From Streptomyces sp. CA-210063 (GTDB lineage: Bacteria > Actinomycetota > Actinomycetes > Streptomycetales > Streptomycetaceae): a stretch of DNA of 64,000 nt. Below, in pieces: positions 42,439-51,496 of this stretch (its first letter is position 1; the number at the start of each line of letters is the position of its first letter). A program made the translations under genes and the position numbers. The notes below the pieces were generated by a model. That model did not search any database. It was not told the DNA's origin and was given only the letters and a program-made list of their open reading frames with translations. Where the stretch lies: contig NZ_CP102512.1 of the NCBI RefSeq assembly GCF_024612015.1, forward strand, positions 2,418,001 to 2,482,000, given 5' to 3'.

Positions 42439-43653
42439 ATGAGCACGATGACCATCGACACCCTTCGCTTCGCGACGGCCGGTTCGGTCGACGACGGCAA
42501 GTCCACGCTCGTCGGGCGGCTGCTGCACGACTCCAAGTCGGTCCTCACCGACCAGTTGGAGGCGGTGGCGCGGGTCTCGGCCGGCCGTGGCCAGGAAGCC
42601 CCGGATCTCGCGCTGCTCACCGACGGTCTGCGGGCCGAACGGGAGCAGGGCATCACCATCGACGTGGCGTACCGCTACTTCGCCACGGCCAAGCGCCGGT
42701 TCATCCTCGCCGACACCCCCGGCCATGTGCAGTACACCCGCAACATGGTGACGGGTGCCTCCACCGCCGAGCTGGCGATCGTCCTGGTCGACGCGCGCAA
42801 CGGGGTCGTGGAGCAGACGCTCCGGCACGCGGCCGTCGCGGCGCTGCTGCGCGTCCCGCACGTGGTCCTCGCCGTCAACAAGATGGACCTCGTCGGGTAC
42901 GAGGAGAAGGAGTTCCGCCGGATCGTCGAGGACTTCGCGCGGCACGCGGACGAGCTGGGGCTGCCCGGCTTCACCTCGATCCCGGTCTCGGCGCTGGTCG
43001 GTGACAACGTCGTCGACCGGTCCGGGCGGATGGAGTGGTACGACGGTCCGGCGCTTCTGGAGTTCCTGGAGAGCGTGCCGGTGGGGGTGGAGACGGCGGA
43101 CGCTCCGGCCCGCTTCCCCGTGCAGTACGTGATCCGGCACGACGAAGTCCGGTACTACGCCGGTCAGTTGGTGTCGGGGGCGCTGCGGGTGGGTGACCGG
43201 GTGACCGTCCACCCGTCGGGCGAGACCTCCGAGATCACGGAGATCGACGTCCTGGGTGAGCCGGCGGAGGTCGCGTACGCGCCGCAGTCGATCAGCGTGC
43301 GGCTGGCGGACCAGCGGGACGTCTCCCGTGGGGACATGATCACCGCGGCCGGGGCGGACGCGCCGACGCTGACGCAGGACGTCCGCGCGGCCGTCTGCCA
43401 TCTGGCGGAGCGGCCGCTGCGCGTGGGCGACCGCGTACTGCTCCGGCACACGACCCGCACCGTCAAGGCCATCGTCAAGGACCTCGGCGGCTTCCCCGAA
43501 CTGACCACGAACGACCTGGGCCGCGTGGTGCTGCGCACGGCCGAGCCGTTGGCCCTGGACGACTATGCGGCCGTACGACGGACGGGGTCGTTCATCCTGG
43601 TCGACCCGGCGGACGGGGCGACGCTGACGGCGGGGATGACGGACCTGTCATAA
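42439..43653 (+). CDS. cysN: Sulfate adenylyltransferase large subunit (GTPase)
   Basis: Regulatory GTPase of ATP sulfurylase, 404 residues, without a fused APS-kinase domain. G1 is GSVDDGKSTL, G3 is DTPGHVQYTRNM and G4 is NKMD, all intact; the elongation-factor-like barrel domains follow. This is at the short end for the family, ending DYAAVRRTGSFILVDPADGA. It is the last gene of the sulfation operon; the 270 bases after it contain interspersed repeats and no gene. Confidence 0.93.
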   Translation: MSTMTIDTLRFATAGSVDDGKSTLVGRLLHDSKSVLTDQLEAVARVSAGRGQEAPDLALLTDGLRAEREQGITIDVAYRYFATAKRRFILADTPGHVQYTRNMVTGASTAELAIVLVDARNGVVEQTLRHAAVAALLRVPHVVLAVNKMDLVGYEEKEFRRIVEDFARHADELGLPGFTSIPVSALVGDNVVDRSGRMEWYDGPALLEFLESVPVGVETADAPARFPVQYVIRHDEVRYYAGQLVSGALRVGDRVTVHPSGETSEITEIDVLGEPAEVAYAPQSISVRLADQRDVSRGDMITAAGADAPTLTQDVRAAVCHLAERPLRVGDRVLLRHTTRTVKAIVKDLGGFPELTTNDLGRVVLRTAEPLALDDYAAVRRTGSFILVDPADGATLTAGMTDLS

Positions 43654-43842
43654 CGTCCGCGCACCACGCTCGCCGTCATAGCTGTGGGCAGGCGTGCCGC
43701 TAGGGGCGGCACGGGTGGGCACAGCGGCACCCGGCAAGCGCCGGTGAGCGAAGCCGCCCCAGAGGTTCAGGGCACCCCCGGGCTACTGCCGGGCGGGGCT
43801 CGGGGGCGCTTGCCGGCGCTGACAGGGTGCCGCCGCGCCCGC

Positions 43843-43887
43843 CCTCCCCCACTCTCGGCTTCGCTCGAGCGGGAGGTGCCCCCATCG
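43843..43887. repeat. Interspersed repeat family B, intergenic copy
   Basis: CCTCCCCCACTCTCGGCTTC followed by CTCGAGCGGGAGGTGCCCCC can fold as a stem. The same element (over 40 of about 45 bases) recurs inside the pnkp gene at 55602-55648 in the same orientation. Confidence 0.85.
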
Positions 43888-43923
43888 CCCCAGCGGCACG
43901 ATCGCCCGCAGTTGGGGGACGCC

Positions 43924-46302
43924 TCAACTCCCCAGCTTCAAGCGGGGCTTCGGGGCGTCCGTTCGGCCCGTGTTGGGGCGGCGGCTGCCTGCTCGGTAGG
44001 GGGCGGGCCAGGTGACGGCCGGGCCCGTGTAGGACTGTTCGGCGGCCGCGTGGAGGGTCCAGTGGGGGTCGTACAGATGGGGGCGGCCCAGGGCGCAGAG
44101 GTCGGCGCGGCCTGCCAGGATCAGGGAGTTGACGTCGTCCCAGGAGGAGATGGCGCCGACGGCGATCACCGGCACCCCCACCTCGTGCCGGACGCGGTCC
44201 GCGAACGGGGTCTGGTACGAGCGCCCGTACTCGGGGTGCTCGTCGGCGACGACCTGCCCGGTCGAGACGTCGATCGCGTCGGCGCCGTGCGCGGCGAAGG
44301 CGCGGGCGATCTCGACGGCGTCGTCGGCGGTGGTGCCCCCGTCAGCCCAGTCGGTCGCGGAGATACGGACGGTCATGGGCCGCTCCTGAGGCCACACCGA
44401 CCGTACGGCGTCGAAGACCTCCAGGGGGAAGCGCAGCCGGCGGTCCAGTGAACCCCCATAGCGGTCGGTGCGGCGGTTGGTCAGCGGTGAGAGGAAGCCG
44501 GACAGCAAGTAGCCGTGGGCGCAGTGGAGTTCGAGGAGATCGAATCCGCTGCGGGCGGCACGGCCGGCGGCGGAGGCGAACTGCTCCCGGATGTCGGTGA
44601 GTTGGGCACGGGAGAGCTCGCGAGGGGTCTGACTGCCCGGCTTGTACGGGATCGGGGAGGCCGCCGTCAGGGGCCAGTTGTCCGCGTCCAGGGGCTCGTC
44701 CATGCCCTCCCACATCAGCTTCGTCGAGCCCTTGCGGCCGGAGTGGCCCAGCTGGACGCCGATGGCCGTGCCCGGCGCCTGCTCGTGCACGAACGTCACC
44801 GTGCGGCGCCACGCCTCGGCCTGCCGGGAGTTCCAGAGCCCGGCGCAGCCCGGGGTGATCCGCCCCTCGGGGCTCACGCACACCATCTCGGTCATCACGA
44901 GCCCGGCGCCGCCGAGGGCGCGGGCACCCAGGTGGACGAGGTGGAAGTCGCCGGGGACGCCGTCGGCCGCCGAGTACATGTCCATGGGGGAGACGACGAC
45001 ACGGTTGCGCAGGGTCAGGCCGCGCAGCCGGAACGGGGTGAACATGGGAGGCGTGCCGGGCGGGCAGCCGAACTCGCGCTCCACCGCGTCGGTGAAGTGC
45101 GCGTCGCGGAGGCGGAGGTTGTCGTGGGTGACGCGGCGGCTGCGGGTGAGAAGGTTGAAGGCGAACTGCCGGGCGGGCTGGCCGAGATGGAGCCCGATGT
45201 TCTCGAACCACTCGAGGCTGGCCCGTGCCGCACGCTGCGTGGAGGCGACGACCGGGCGCCGCTCCTCCTCGTACGCCGTCAACGCCCCTTCCAGGTCGGG
45301 CTGTTCCTCCAGACAGGCGGCCAGCGCCAGCGCGTCCTCGACGGCCAGCTTCGTACCGGAGCCGATGGAGAAGTGCGCGGTGTGCGCGGCGTCGCCGAGC
45401 AGCACCAGATTGCCGTGCGACCAGCGCTCGTTGACGACCGTGCGGAAGGTGGTCCAGGTGGAGTTGTTGGAGCGCAGGGGGCGTCCGCCGAGCGCGTCCG
45501 CGAAGAGTTTCGCGCACCGCTCGATGGACGCGGAGGCGTCCAGCTCCCCGAACCCCGCTGCCCGCCACACCTCCTCGCGCATCTCCACGATGACGGTGGA
45601 CGCGTCCTGCGAGTACGGGTAGCCGTGCAGCTGCATCACGCCGTGTTCGGTCTCGGCGATCTCGAAGCGGAACGCCTCGAAGGCGAAGTCGGCGGCGAGC
45701 CAGATGTAGCGGCAGCGGTGTTCCTCGACGGCCGGGCGGAAGACCTCGGCGTATGCCTCGCGCGTCGCGCTGTGCACGCCGTCCGCCGCTATGACCAGGT
45801 CGTATGTCTCGCGGAGCCAGGCCGGGTACGGGGCCTCCGTGCGGAAGCGGAGTTCGACGCCGAGGGCGTGGCAGCGGTCGTGGAGGATCTGGAGGAGTCT
45901 GCGGCGGCCCAGGGCGGCGAAGCCGTGGCCTCCGGCAGTGTGGCGGGTGTTTCGGTGGACGATGTCGATGGCGTCCCAGCGGGTGAAGTGCGCTTGCAGG
46001 GCCTCGTAGACGACCGGGTCGGCGTGTTCTATGCCGCCCAGGGTTTCGTCGGAGAGGACTACTCCGAAGCCGAAGGTGTCTTCTGGGGCGTTGCGTTCCC
46101 AGAGGGTTATCTCGCGGGTCGGATCGAGGCGTTTGAGGAGGGCGGCGGAGTACAGGCCACCGGGACCGCCGCCGATGATCGCGATGCGGTGGGGGTGGCT
46201 GGTCCTCGTGGGCGGCTGCGGGGTCGTCGTGGCTGGTCGCGCAGTTCCCCGCGCCCCTGACTCCGCTGCCCCTGAGGTCGGTATGACAGGCGAGGGCGGC
46301 AT
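43924..46302 (-). CDS. Bifunctional aryl-CoA hydroxylase/oxidoreductase (FAD monooxygenase + OYE)
   Basis: Fusion enzyme of 792 residues. Residues about 40-420 are an FAD aromatic hydroxylase: IIGGGPGGLYSA, later LLGDAAHTAHFSIGSG. Residues about 420-790 are an old-yellow-enzyme-type reductase: VVVSPMDMYSA and HCAHGYLLSGFLSP with RTDRYGGS. This layout is that of salicylyl-CoA 5-hydroxylase and of 2-aminobenzoyl-CoA monooxygenase/reductase. I took ATG 46302 (TGATG with the hydratase stop); ATG 46317 is possible. The first 40 residues contain a repeat-derived insertion. It probably hydroxylates, and then reduces, the CoA ester made by the ligase at 35911. Confidence 0.9.
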   Translation of the reverse strand: MPPSPVIPTSGAAESGARGTARPATTTPQPPTRTSHPHRIAIIGGGPGGLYSAALLKRLDPTREITLWERNAPEDTFGFGVVLSDETLGGIEHADPVVYEALQAHFTRWDAIDIVHRNTRHTAGGHGFAALGRRRLLQILHDRCHALGVELRFRTEAPYPAWLRETYDLVIAADGVHSATREAYAEVFRPAVEEHRCRYIWLAADFAFEAFRFEIAETEHGVMQLHGYPYSQDASTVIVEMREEVWRAAGFGELDASASIERCAKLFADALGGRPLRSNNSTWTTFRTVVNERWSHGNLVLLGDAAHTAHFSIGSGTKLAVEDALALAACLEEQPDLEGALTAYEEERRPVVASTQRAARASLEWFENIGLHLGQPARQFAFNLLTRSRRVTHDNLRLRDAHFTDAVEREFGCPPGTPPMFTPFRLRGLTLRNRVVVSPMDMYSAADGVPGDFHLVHLGARALGGAGLVMTEMVCVSPEGRITPGCAGLWNSRQAEAWRRTVTFVHEQAPGTAIGVQLGHSGRKGSTKLMWEGMDEPLDADNWPLTAASPIPYKPGSQTPRELSRAQLTDIREQFASAAGRAARSGFDLLELHCAHGYLLSGFLSPLTNRRTDRYGGSLDRRLRFPLEVFDAVRSVWPQERPMTVRISATDWADGGTTADDAVEIARAFAAHGADAIDVSTGQVVADEHPEYGRSYQTPFADRVRHEVGVPVIAVGAISSWDDVNSLILAGRADLCALGRPHLYDPHWTLHAAAEQSYTGPAVTWPAPYRAGSRRPNTGRTDAPKPRLKLGS
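46231..46258. repeat. Interspersed repeat family A, copy in coding sequence
   Basis: GGCTGGTCGCGCAGTTCC and CCGCGCCCCT continue without break, identical to the copy at 52490-52517. It lies in frame near the N-terminus of the bifunctional hydroxylase and encodes GARGTARPAT on the minus strand. Confidence 0.88.
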
Positions 46303-47129
46303 CAGCGGCCCTGCCATTTCGGGGGGCGTTTTTCTGTGAACGCGGCGTGGAATTCCGCGTAGTCCTCGCCGTTCATGAGGAGGGCCTGGGTGGCCGCGTC
46401 CAGTTCCACGGCCGCCGACAGGGGCATGTCCAGTTCTGCGGTCAGGAGCGCCTTCGTCTGGGCGTATGCCAGGGCCGGGCCCTCCGCCAGGCGGTGGGCC
46501 AGGGTCTGTGCGGCCTCGTCGGCGCTGCCCTCGTCGGTGAGCTGGCTGATGAGGCCGATGCGTTCGGCCTCGGGGGCGCGGACGGGTTCGCCGAGCATGA
46601 GGAGGCGGGTGGCGTGGCCCAGGCCGACCACGCGGGGCAGCAGGTACGCGGCGCCCATGTCGCCGCCGGAGAGGCCCACGCGGGTGAAGAGGAAGGCGAA
46701 GCGGGTGGTGGGGTCGGCGACGCGGAAGTCGGCGGCCAGGGCCAGGACCGCGCCGGCACCCGCCGCCACGCCGTGCACGGCGGCGATCACCGGGAACGGG
46801 CACTCGCGTACGGCCCGTACGACCTGCCCGGTCATCCGGTTGAAGTCGAGCAGTTGGGCGGTGTCCATGGCGAGGGTGGCGCCGATGATCTCGTCCACGT
46901 CGCCGCCGGAGCAGAACCCTCGGCCGTCGCCGGCCAGCACCAGGGCCCGTACGGACTTCTCCCGGGAGAGCTCGGCGAGCAGATCGCGCAGGTCGGCGTA
47001 GGCGCCGAAGGTGAGGGCGTTGAGCTTCTCGGGGCGGGCGAGGGTGACGGTGGCGACACCGTCGGTGATCACGCACCTCAGATGCCGCCAGTCGGCGGTG
47101 CGGGCGGCGGAGCCGGTGAAGGGACTCAT
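46302..47129 (-). CDS. Enoyl-CoA hydratase/isomerase family protein
   Basis: Crotonase-fold enzyme of 275 residues. The oxyanion-hole stretch is GRGFCSGGDVDEI and VAAGAGAVLALAADFRV; the catalytic position is VGLSGGDMGAAYLLPRVVG. There an Asp takes the place of the usual Glu, as in PaaG-like ring-CoA isomerases, so a ring-CoA isomerase or hydratase role is more likely than classical beta-oxidation. It is first in the minus-strand block with the bifunctional hydroxylase; stop and start overlap. Confidence 0.88.
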   Translation of the reverse strand: MSPFTGSAARTADWRHLRCVITDGVATVTLARPEKLNALTFGAYADLRDLLAELSREKSVRALVLAGDGRGFCSGGDVDEIIGATLAMDTAQLLDFNRMTGQVVRAVRECPFPVIAAVHGVAAGAGAVLALAADFRVADPTTRFAFLFTRVGLSGGDMGAAYLLPRVVGLGHATRLLMLGEPVRAPEAERIGLISQLTDEGSADEAAQTLAHRLAEGPALAYAQTKALLTAELDMPLSAAVELDAATQALLMNGEDYAEFHAAFTEKRPPKWQGR

Positions 47130-47187
47130 GACGGGCGGCCTCCTCGGGGGCTACCTCGACGCTGCGGCTACTTCCCTACCTCACGAA

Positions 47188-47227
47188 GCTATCACCGATA
47201 TCTGACCGTCGTCACGAGTGCGCGATA
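47188..47227 (-). promoter_or_regulatory. Shared operator-like element, right copy
   Basis: GCTATCAC (47188), TGAC-N4-GTCA (47203-47214) and GCGATA (47222-47227) repeat the order seen at 35768, with identical 15-base spacing between the first two parts. It lies 59-98 bases before the enoyl-CoA hydratase start. No gene is seen in the remainder of 47130-47419. Confidence 0.6.
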
Positions 47228-47419
47228 GGCCGTCGGTGGCGTCCGTGACTCGGTCACGGACGTTCGACAGGCCGGTAACGACGGGCTCGGTCGTGCGCGG
47301 CGGAACGTTGGCGTGGGTAGACCGCCTGGCAACGGGGCCCGACGGTCCCGTACGGCGCCCGCCGAGCGGCCCTGCCGGTCCGCGCCGTACCATTCGTCAC
47401 GCTGAAAGCAGGACGACCC

Positions 47420-47884
47420 ATGACCTGCTCCATGAACGGATCCACCGCCTTGCAAGAACCTCCCGCCCCCGCCTCCTGGCGCATCGCGCTGCCGCACACC
47501 GCCGCGGCCGTGCCCGTGGCCCGCGCGTTGGTCCGTACGGCGCTGACCGCGCTGGAGCACGGGACGGACCGCGACACGGCGGAGCTGCTCACGGCGGAGC
47601 TGGTCGCGAACGCGGTCGAGCACGCGACCGGGGACGGGCCCATAGAGCTGGTCGTCGAGCTGCTGCCGTCCGGCTGCAAGGTGGAGGTCCACGACCCGGA
47701 CCCGGCACCCCCGGGCGATCTCACCACGCCGGGCCACATCGAGCCCGACCCCTGGCAGGAGCACGGCCGCGGCCTGCTCCTCATCCGCGCCCTCAGCTCC
47801 GCCTGCGGCCACCGCCCCACGGGCTCCGGCAAGGCGGTGTGGTTCCGGCTGCCGACGGTGCCGTCACAGCGCCGCCCCGCATAG
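47420..47884 (+). CDS. RsbW-like ATP-binding protein (anti-sigma factor-type kinase)
   Basis: Single HATPase_c domain of 154 residues. The N box is AELVANAVEHATG, the G1 region VEVHDPDP and the G2 region HGRGLLLIRALSSACG, all in the order of anti-sigma-factor Ser kinases of streptomycetes. No anti-anti-sigma or sigma gene is adjacent. ATG 47420 or 47432 could be the start. It ends 12 bases before the convergent carbamoyltransferase gene. Confidence 0.88.
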   Translation: MTCSMNGSTALQEPPAPASWRIALPHTAAAVPVARALVRTALTALEHGTDRDTAELLTAELVANAVEHATGDGPIELVVELLPSGCKVEVHDPDPAPPGDLTTPGHIEPDPWQEHGRGLLLIRALSSACGHRPTGSGKAVWFRLPTVPSQRRPA

Positions 47885-47896
47885 GCCTTCGGTCTT

Positions 47897-48907
47897 TCAG
47901 CGCCCCAGCGTCGCCACGAGAACCGCCTTGATCGTGTGCAGCCGGTTCTCCGCCTCGTCGAAGACGACGGAGTGCGCGGACTCGAACACCTCGTCCGTGA
48001 CCTCCAGCGAATCCAGACCGTGCCGCTCATGGATCTCGCGCCCGACCTTCGTCCCGAGGTCGTGGAAGGCCGGCAGACAGTGCAGGAACCTGACGTCCGC
48101 GTTGCCGGTGGCACGCAGCACGTCCATGGTCACGGCGTACGGCGCCAGCGCCCCGATGCGCTCGTCCCAGACCTCCTTCGGCTCCCCCATCGAGACCCAG
48201 ACATCGGTCGCCACGAAATCGGCCCCCGCCACGCCCTCGGGGACATCCTCGGTGAGCGTGATCCGCGCCCCGCTGATCTCCGCGAGCTTGCGCGCGTGGG
48301 TGACGATCTCCTCGGCCGGCCAGTAGGCCTGCGGGGCGACGATCCGGACGTCCATGCCGAGCAGGGCGCCGGTGACGAGGTAGGAGTTGCCCATGTTGAA
48401 GCGGGCGTCGCCGAGGTACGCGAAGACCATCTCGTCGAGCGGCTTGTCGCTGTGCTCGGTCATGGTCATCACGTCGGCGAGCATCTGGGTGGGGTGCCAG
48501 TCGTCGGTGAGACCGTTGTAGACCGGCACTCCGGCGTACGCGGCGAGCTCCTCGACGTTCGCCTGGCTGTCCCCGCGGTACTCGATCGCGTCGAACATCC
48601 GGCCGAGCACCCGCGCGGTGTCCCGTACCGACTCCTTGTGGCCCATCTGCGAGCCGGACGGGTCGAGGTACGTCGTCCGGGCGCCCTGGTCGGCCGCGGC
48701 GACCTCGAACGCGCAGCGGGTGCGCGTCGAGGTCTTCTCGAAGATGAGCGCGATGTTCCTGCCCCGCAGGTGCTGGGTCTCCGTCCCGGCCTTCTTCGCC
48801 GCCTTCAGCTCCACGGCCAGCGCGATCAGCCCGCGGAACTCCTCCGCGGTGAAGTCCAGCTCCTTGAGGAAGTGGCGCCCGGCGAGGGCGTGGGGAACAG
48901 TCGCCAT
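47897..48907 (-). CDS. arcB: Ornithine carbamoyltransferase (catabolic, arginine deiminase pathway)
   Basis: Trimeric or dodecameric enzyme of 336 residues that splits citrulline to ornithine and carbamoyl phosphate, or the reverse. The carbamoyl-phosphate site is [10 protein letters not shown] and the ornithine site [10 protein letters not shown] with [11 protein letters not shown] 48907 was chosen because CCAGGAGCG precedes it. It lies 85 bases downstream of arcA on the same strand, which argues for the catabolic (arcB) role; anabolic argF cannot be excluded. No carbamate kinase (arcC) is nearby. Confidence 0.92.
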   Translation of the reverse strand: MATVPHALAGRHFLKELDFTAEEFRGLIALAVELKAAKKAGTETQHLRGRNIALIFEKTSTRTRCAFEVAAADQGARTTYLDPSGSQMGHKESVRDTARVLGRMFDAIEYRGDSQANVEELAAYAGVPVYNGLTDDWHPTQMLADVMTMTEHSDKPLDEMVFAYLGDARFNMGNSYLVTGALLGMDVRIVAPQAYWPAEEIVTHARKLAEISGARITLTEDVPEGVAGADFVATDVWVSMGEPKEVWDERIGALAPYAVTMDVLRATGNADVRFLHCLPAFHDLGTKVGREIHERHGLDSLEVTDEVFESAHSVVFDEAENRLHTIKAVLVATLGR

Positions 48908-48992
48908 GGGGGCGCTCCTGGGTGTGACGGGGAGGGTGACTGGGACAGGGACAGCATAAGGAAGGTGGAAGTCTATACGACGTTCCACATTT

Positions 48993-50216
48993 CTATACGG
49001 CCGATCTCTCCACCGGACAGCTCATACAGCGCGGCCCGCCCCTCCCCCGCCCCAGCTCGCTCCCCGGGATCTCGATCACCTCGATGCCCTGCTTGCGCAG
49101 ATGCGTGTTGGTGGTGGCGTTGCGCTCGTAGGCGACGACGACGCCCGGTTCGACGGCGAGGACGTTGCAGCCGTCGTCCCACTGCTCGCGTTCGGCGGCA
49201 TGGACGTCCTGGGTGGCGGTCAGCACCCGGATCTCGTTCAGACCGAGTGCGGCGGCGATCGCGCGGTGCATGTGCTCCGGCGGGTGGTCGGTGACCTTGA
49301 GCTCCTTCTCTCCGACGCCGGGTTCGATGGTGTACGAGCGGAGCATGCCGAGTCCGGCGTACTGGGTGAAGGTGTCGCCGTCGACCATCGTCATGACGGT
49401 GTCGAGATGCATGAAGGCCCGGCGCTTCGGCATGTCGAGAGCCACGATGGTCTCCGCGGAGCCGGCCGCGAAGAGCTTGTGGGCGAGCATCTCGACGGCC
49501 TGCGGGGTGGTGCGTTCGCTCATGCCGATGAGGACGGCGCCGTTGCCGATGACGAGGACGTCGCCGCCCTCGATGGTGGACGGGTAGTCGGCCTGGCCCT
49601 CCGACCAGATGTGGAACGTCTCGTCACGGAAGAGGGGGTGGTGCCGGTAGATCGCCTCGAAGTGGACGGTTTCGCGCTGGCGGGCGGGCCAGCGCATGGC
49701 GTTGATGGAGACCCCGTCGTAGATCCAGGCGGAGGTGTCGCGGGTGAAGAGGTGGTTGGGGAGGGGATCGAGGAGAAAGTCGTCGAGTTCCATGACGTGG
49801 AAGCGCACGGAGGCCGGCTCCATGTGGGCGTCGAGGAACTCACGCTTGGTCATGCCGCCGATCAGCGCCTCGACCAGTTCGGTCAGGGGCAGGGACTCGA
49901 AGGCGGCTCTGAGGTGGTCCGTGGCGAGCGGGCCGTACTCCTTCTCGTCGAAGACCCGGTCGAGGACGAGCTCCCGGGCGCGCGGAATCCGCATGACGTC
50001 GGTGAGGAGGTCGCCGAAGAGGTGGACGGTGACCCCTCGGTCGCGCAGCACATCGGCGAACCCGTCGTGCTCGGCGCGCGCCCGGCGCACCCACAGCACG
50101 TCGTCGAAGAGCAGCGTGGTCTTGTTGCTGGGGGTGAGCCTTTTGAGCTCAAGATCCGGCCGGTGCAGGATGACGCGGCGCAGGCGCCCGGCCTCGGAGT
50201 CGACATGGAATCCCAT
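48993..50216 (-). CDS. arcA: Arginine deiminase
   Basis: Hydrolyses arginine to citrulline and ammonia, 407 residues from ATG 50216 (GTG 50249 also possible). Guanidinium-site motifs are visible: [39 protein letters not shown] and the catalytic Cys near the end in [10 protein letters not shown]. Together with the carbamoyltransferase it forms two thirds of the ADI pathway, giving ATP only if carbamate kinase is elsewhere. Two inverted repeats lie in the divergent region upstream. Confidence 0.95.
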   Translation of the reverse strand: MGFHVDSEAGRLRRVILHRPDLELKRLTPSNKTTLLFDDVLWVRRARAEHDGFADVLRDRGVTVHLFGDLLTDVMRIPRARELVLDRVFDEKEYGPLATDHLRAAFESLPLTELVEALIGGMTKREFLDAHMEPASVRFHVMELDDFLLDPLPNHLFTRDTSAWIYDGVSINAMRWPARQRETVHFEAIYRHHPLFRDETFHIWSEGQADYPSTIEGGDVLVIGNGAVLIGMSERTTPQAVEMLAHKLFAAGSAETIVALDMPKRRAFMHLDTVMTMVDGDTFTQYAGLGMLRSYTIEPGVGEKELKVTDHPPEHMHRAIAAALGLNEIRVLTATQDVHAAEREQWDDGCNVLAVEPGVVVAYERNATTNTHLRKQGIEVIEIPGSELGRGRGGPRCMSCPVERSAV

Positions 50217-50291
50217 GTCCTCATCCTGACCATTCGGGCGCGTGTTCACCCGCCGGTCGACCGAATCGGAACCCTTCCATCTCGTCCCCTT

Positions 50292-50341
50292 GACGATAAG
50301 TGGGCCGCGCCATTATCGTCTAAGTGACACTAACAAGTGTC
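50292..50341. promoter_or_regulatory. Two inverted repeats in the arcA/SPFH divergent promoter
   Basis: GACGATAA (50292-50299) pairs exactly with TTATCGTC (50313-50320) across 13 bases, and GACACT (50326-50331) pairs with AGTGTC (50336-50341) across AACA. Both lie between the arcA start (50216) and the SPFH start (50369). Confidence 0.65.
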
Positions 50342-50368
50342 GATCAGCCGTCACGAGGGGGATCATCC

Positions 50369-51496
50369 ATGGCCGACATCACCAGGCGGCTCGGCTGGCG
50401 GCATCTGCGCGGTGCGCCCACCGCGCACATCCGTCACCACCGCTCCGGGCGGCTCGTGCACGACGGCCCGGGGCTGAGCTTCTGGTACCGGTCGCTGACC
50501 GCCGCGCTCTCCGAGGTCCCGGTGGACGACCGGGAGCTGGCGATGACCTTCCACGCCCGTACGTCCGACTTCCAGGACGTGGCGGTGCAGGCCACGGTGA
50601 CGTACCGGGTGAGCGACCCGGCGATCGCCGCCGCCCGGCTGGACTTCTCCATCGACCCCGACACCGGGGTCTGGCGCGGCGCTCCCCTGGAGCAGTTGTC
50701 GACGCTGCTGACCGAGACGGCCCAGCAGCACGCGCTGGACGTCCTGGCCCGTACGACACTGGCGTCGGCCCTGGTCGACGGCGTCGCGGCGGTCCGCGAG
50801 CGGGTGGCGGGCGGGCTGGCGGCCGAGCCCCGGCTGCCGGCCACCGGCATCGAGATCGTGGCCGTACGCGTGGTGGCGCTGCGGCCCGAGCCCGAGGTGG
50901 AGCGGGCGCTGCGTACGCCGGCCCGGGAGCAGATCCAGCAGGAGGCGGACCGGGCGACGTACGAGCGCCGGGCCGTGGCCGTCGAGCGGGAGCGGGCCAT
51001 CGCCGAGAACGAGCTGGCCAGCCAGATCGAACTCGCCCGGCGCGAGGAGCAGTTGGTCGAGCAGCGCGGCACGAACGCGCGGCGGGAGGCGGAGGAGAAG
51101 GCCGCCGCGGACGCGGTGAAGGCGGGTTCGGAGGCGGCCCGGACGGTACGGCTGACCGGGGCGGAGGCCGAGCGGACCGTGAAGCTCGCGGAGGCGGAGG
51201 CGGCGCGCAGCGTCAGGCTCACCGAAGCCGAGGCGGCACGGCAGGTCAAGCTGGCCGAGGCGGAGGCCACGGCCGCGCGGGCCGTCGGTGCGGCACGGGC
51301 CGAGGCGCAGGCGGCGTGGCTGCGGGTGCACGCCGAGGTGGACGCGGCGACGCTGCACGCGCTGACCGGGACGCGGCTCGCGGAGAACCTGCCGCGGATC
51401 GAGAGTGTGACGGTGTCGCCGGACGTGCTGACGGGGCTGCTGGCGAAGCTCGGCGTCGGGGCGGGGACGGGTGGTTCGGACGGGGACTCCGCGTGA
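50369..51496 (+). CDS. SPFH/Band 7 domain protein
   Basis: Protein of 375 residues. The Band 7 domain begins near residue 20 ([16 protein letters not shown]) and includes [19 protein letters not shown] and [12 protein letters not shown]; there is no clear N-terminal membrane helix. From about residue 185 it becomes a long charged coiled coil with heptad-like repeats ([19 protein letters not shown]), ending [21 protein letters not shown] proteins form oligomeric scaffolds at membranes. Its stop overlaps the GTG of the NAD-kinase-like gene. Confidence 0.88.
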   Translation: MADITRRLGWRHLRGAPTAHIRHHRSGRLVHDGPGLSFWYRSLTAALSEVPVDDRELAMTFHARTSDFQDVAVQATVTYRVSDPAIAAARLDFSIDPDTGVWRGAPLEQLSTLLTETAQQHALDVLARTTLASALVDGVAAVRERVAGGLAAEPRLPATGIEIVAVRVVALRPEPEVERALRTPAREQIQQEADRATYERRAVAVERERAIAENELASQIELARREEQLVEQRGTNARREAEEKAAADAVKAGSEAARTVRLTGAEAERTVKLAEAEAARSVRLTEAEAARQVKLAEAEATAARAVGAARAEAQAAWLRVHAEVDAATLHALTGTRLAENLPRIESVTVSPDVLTGLLAKLGVGAGTGGSDGDSA

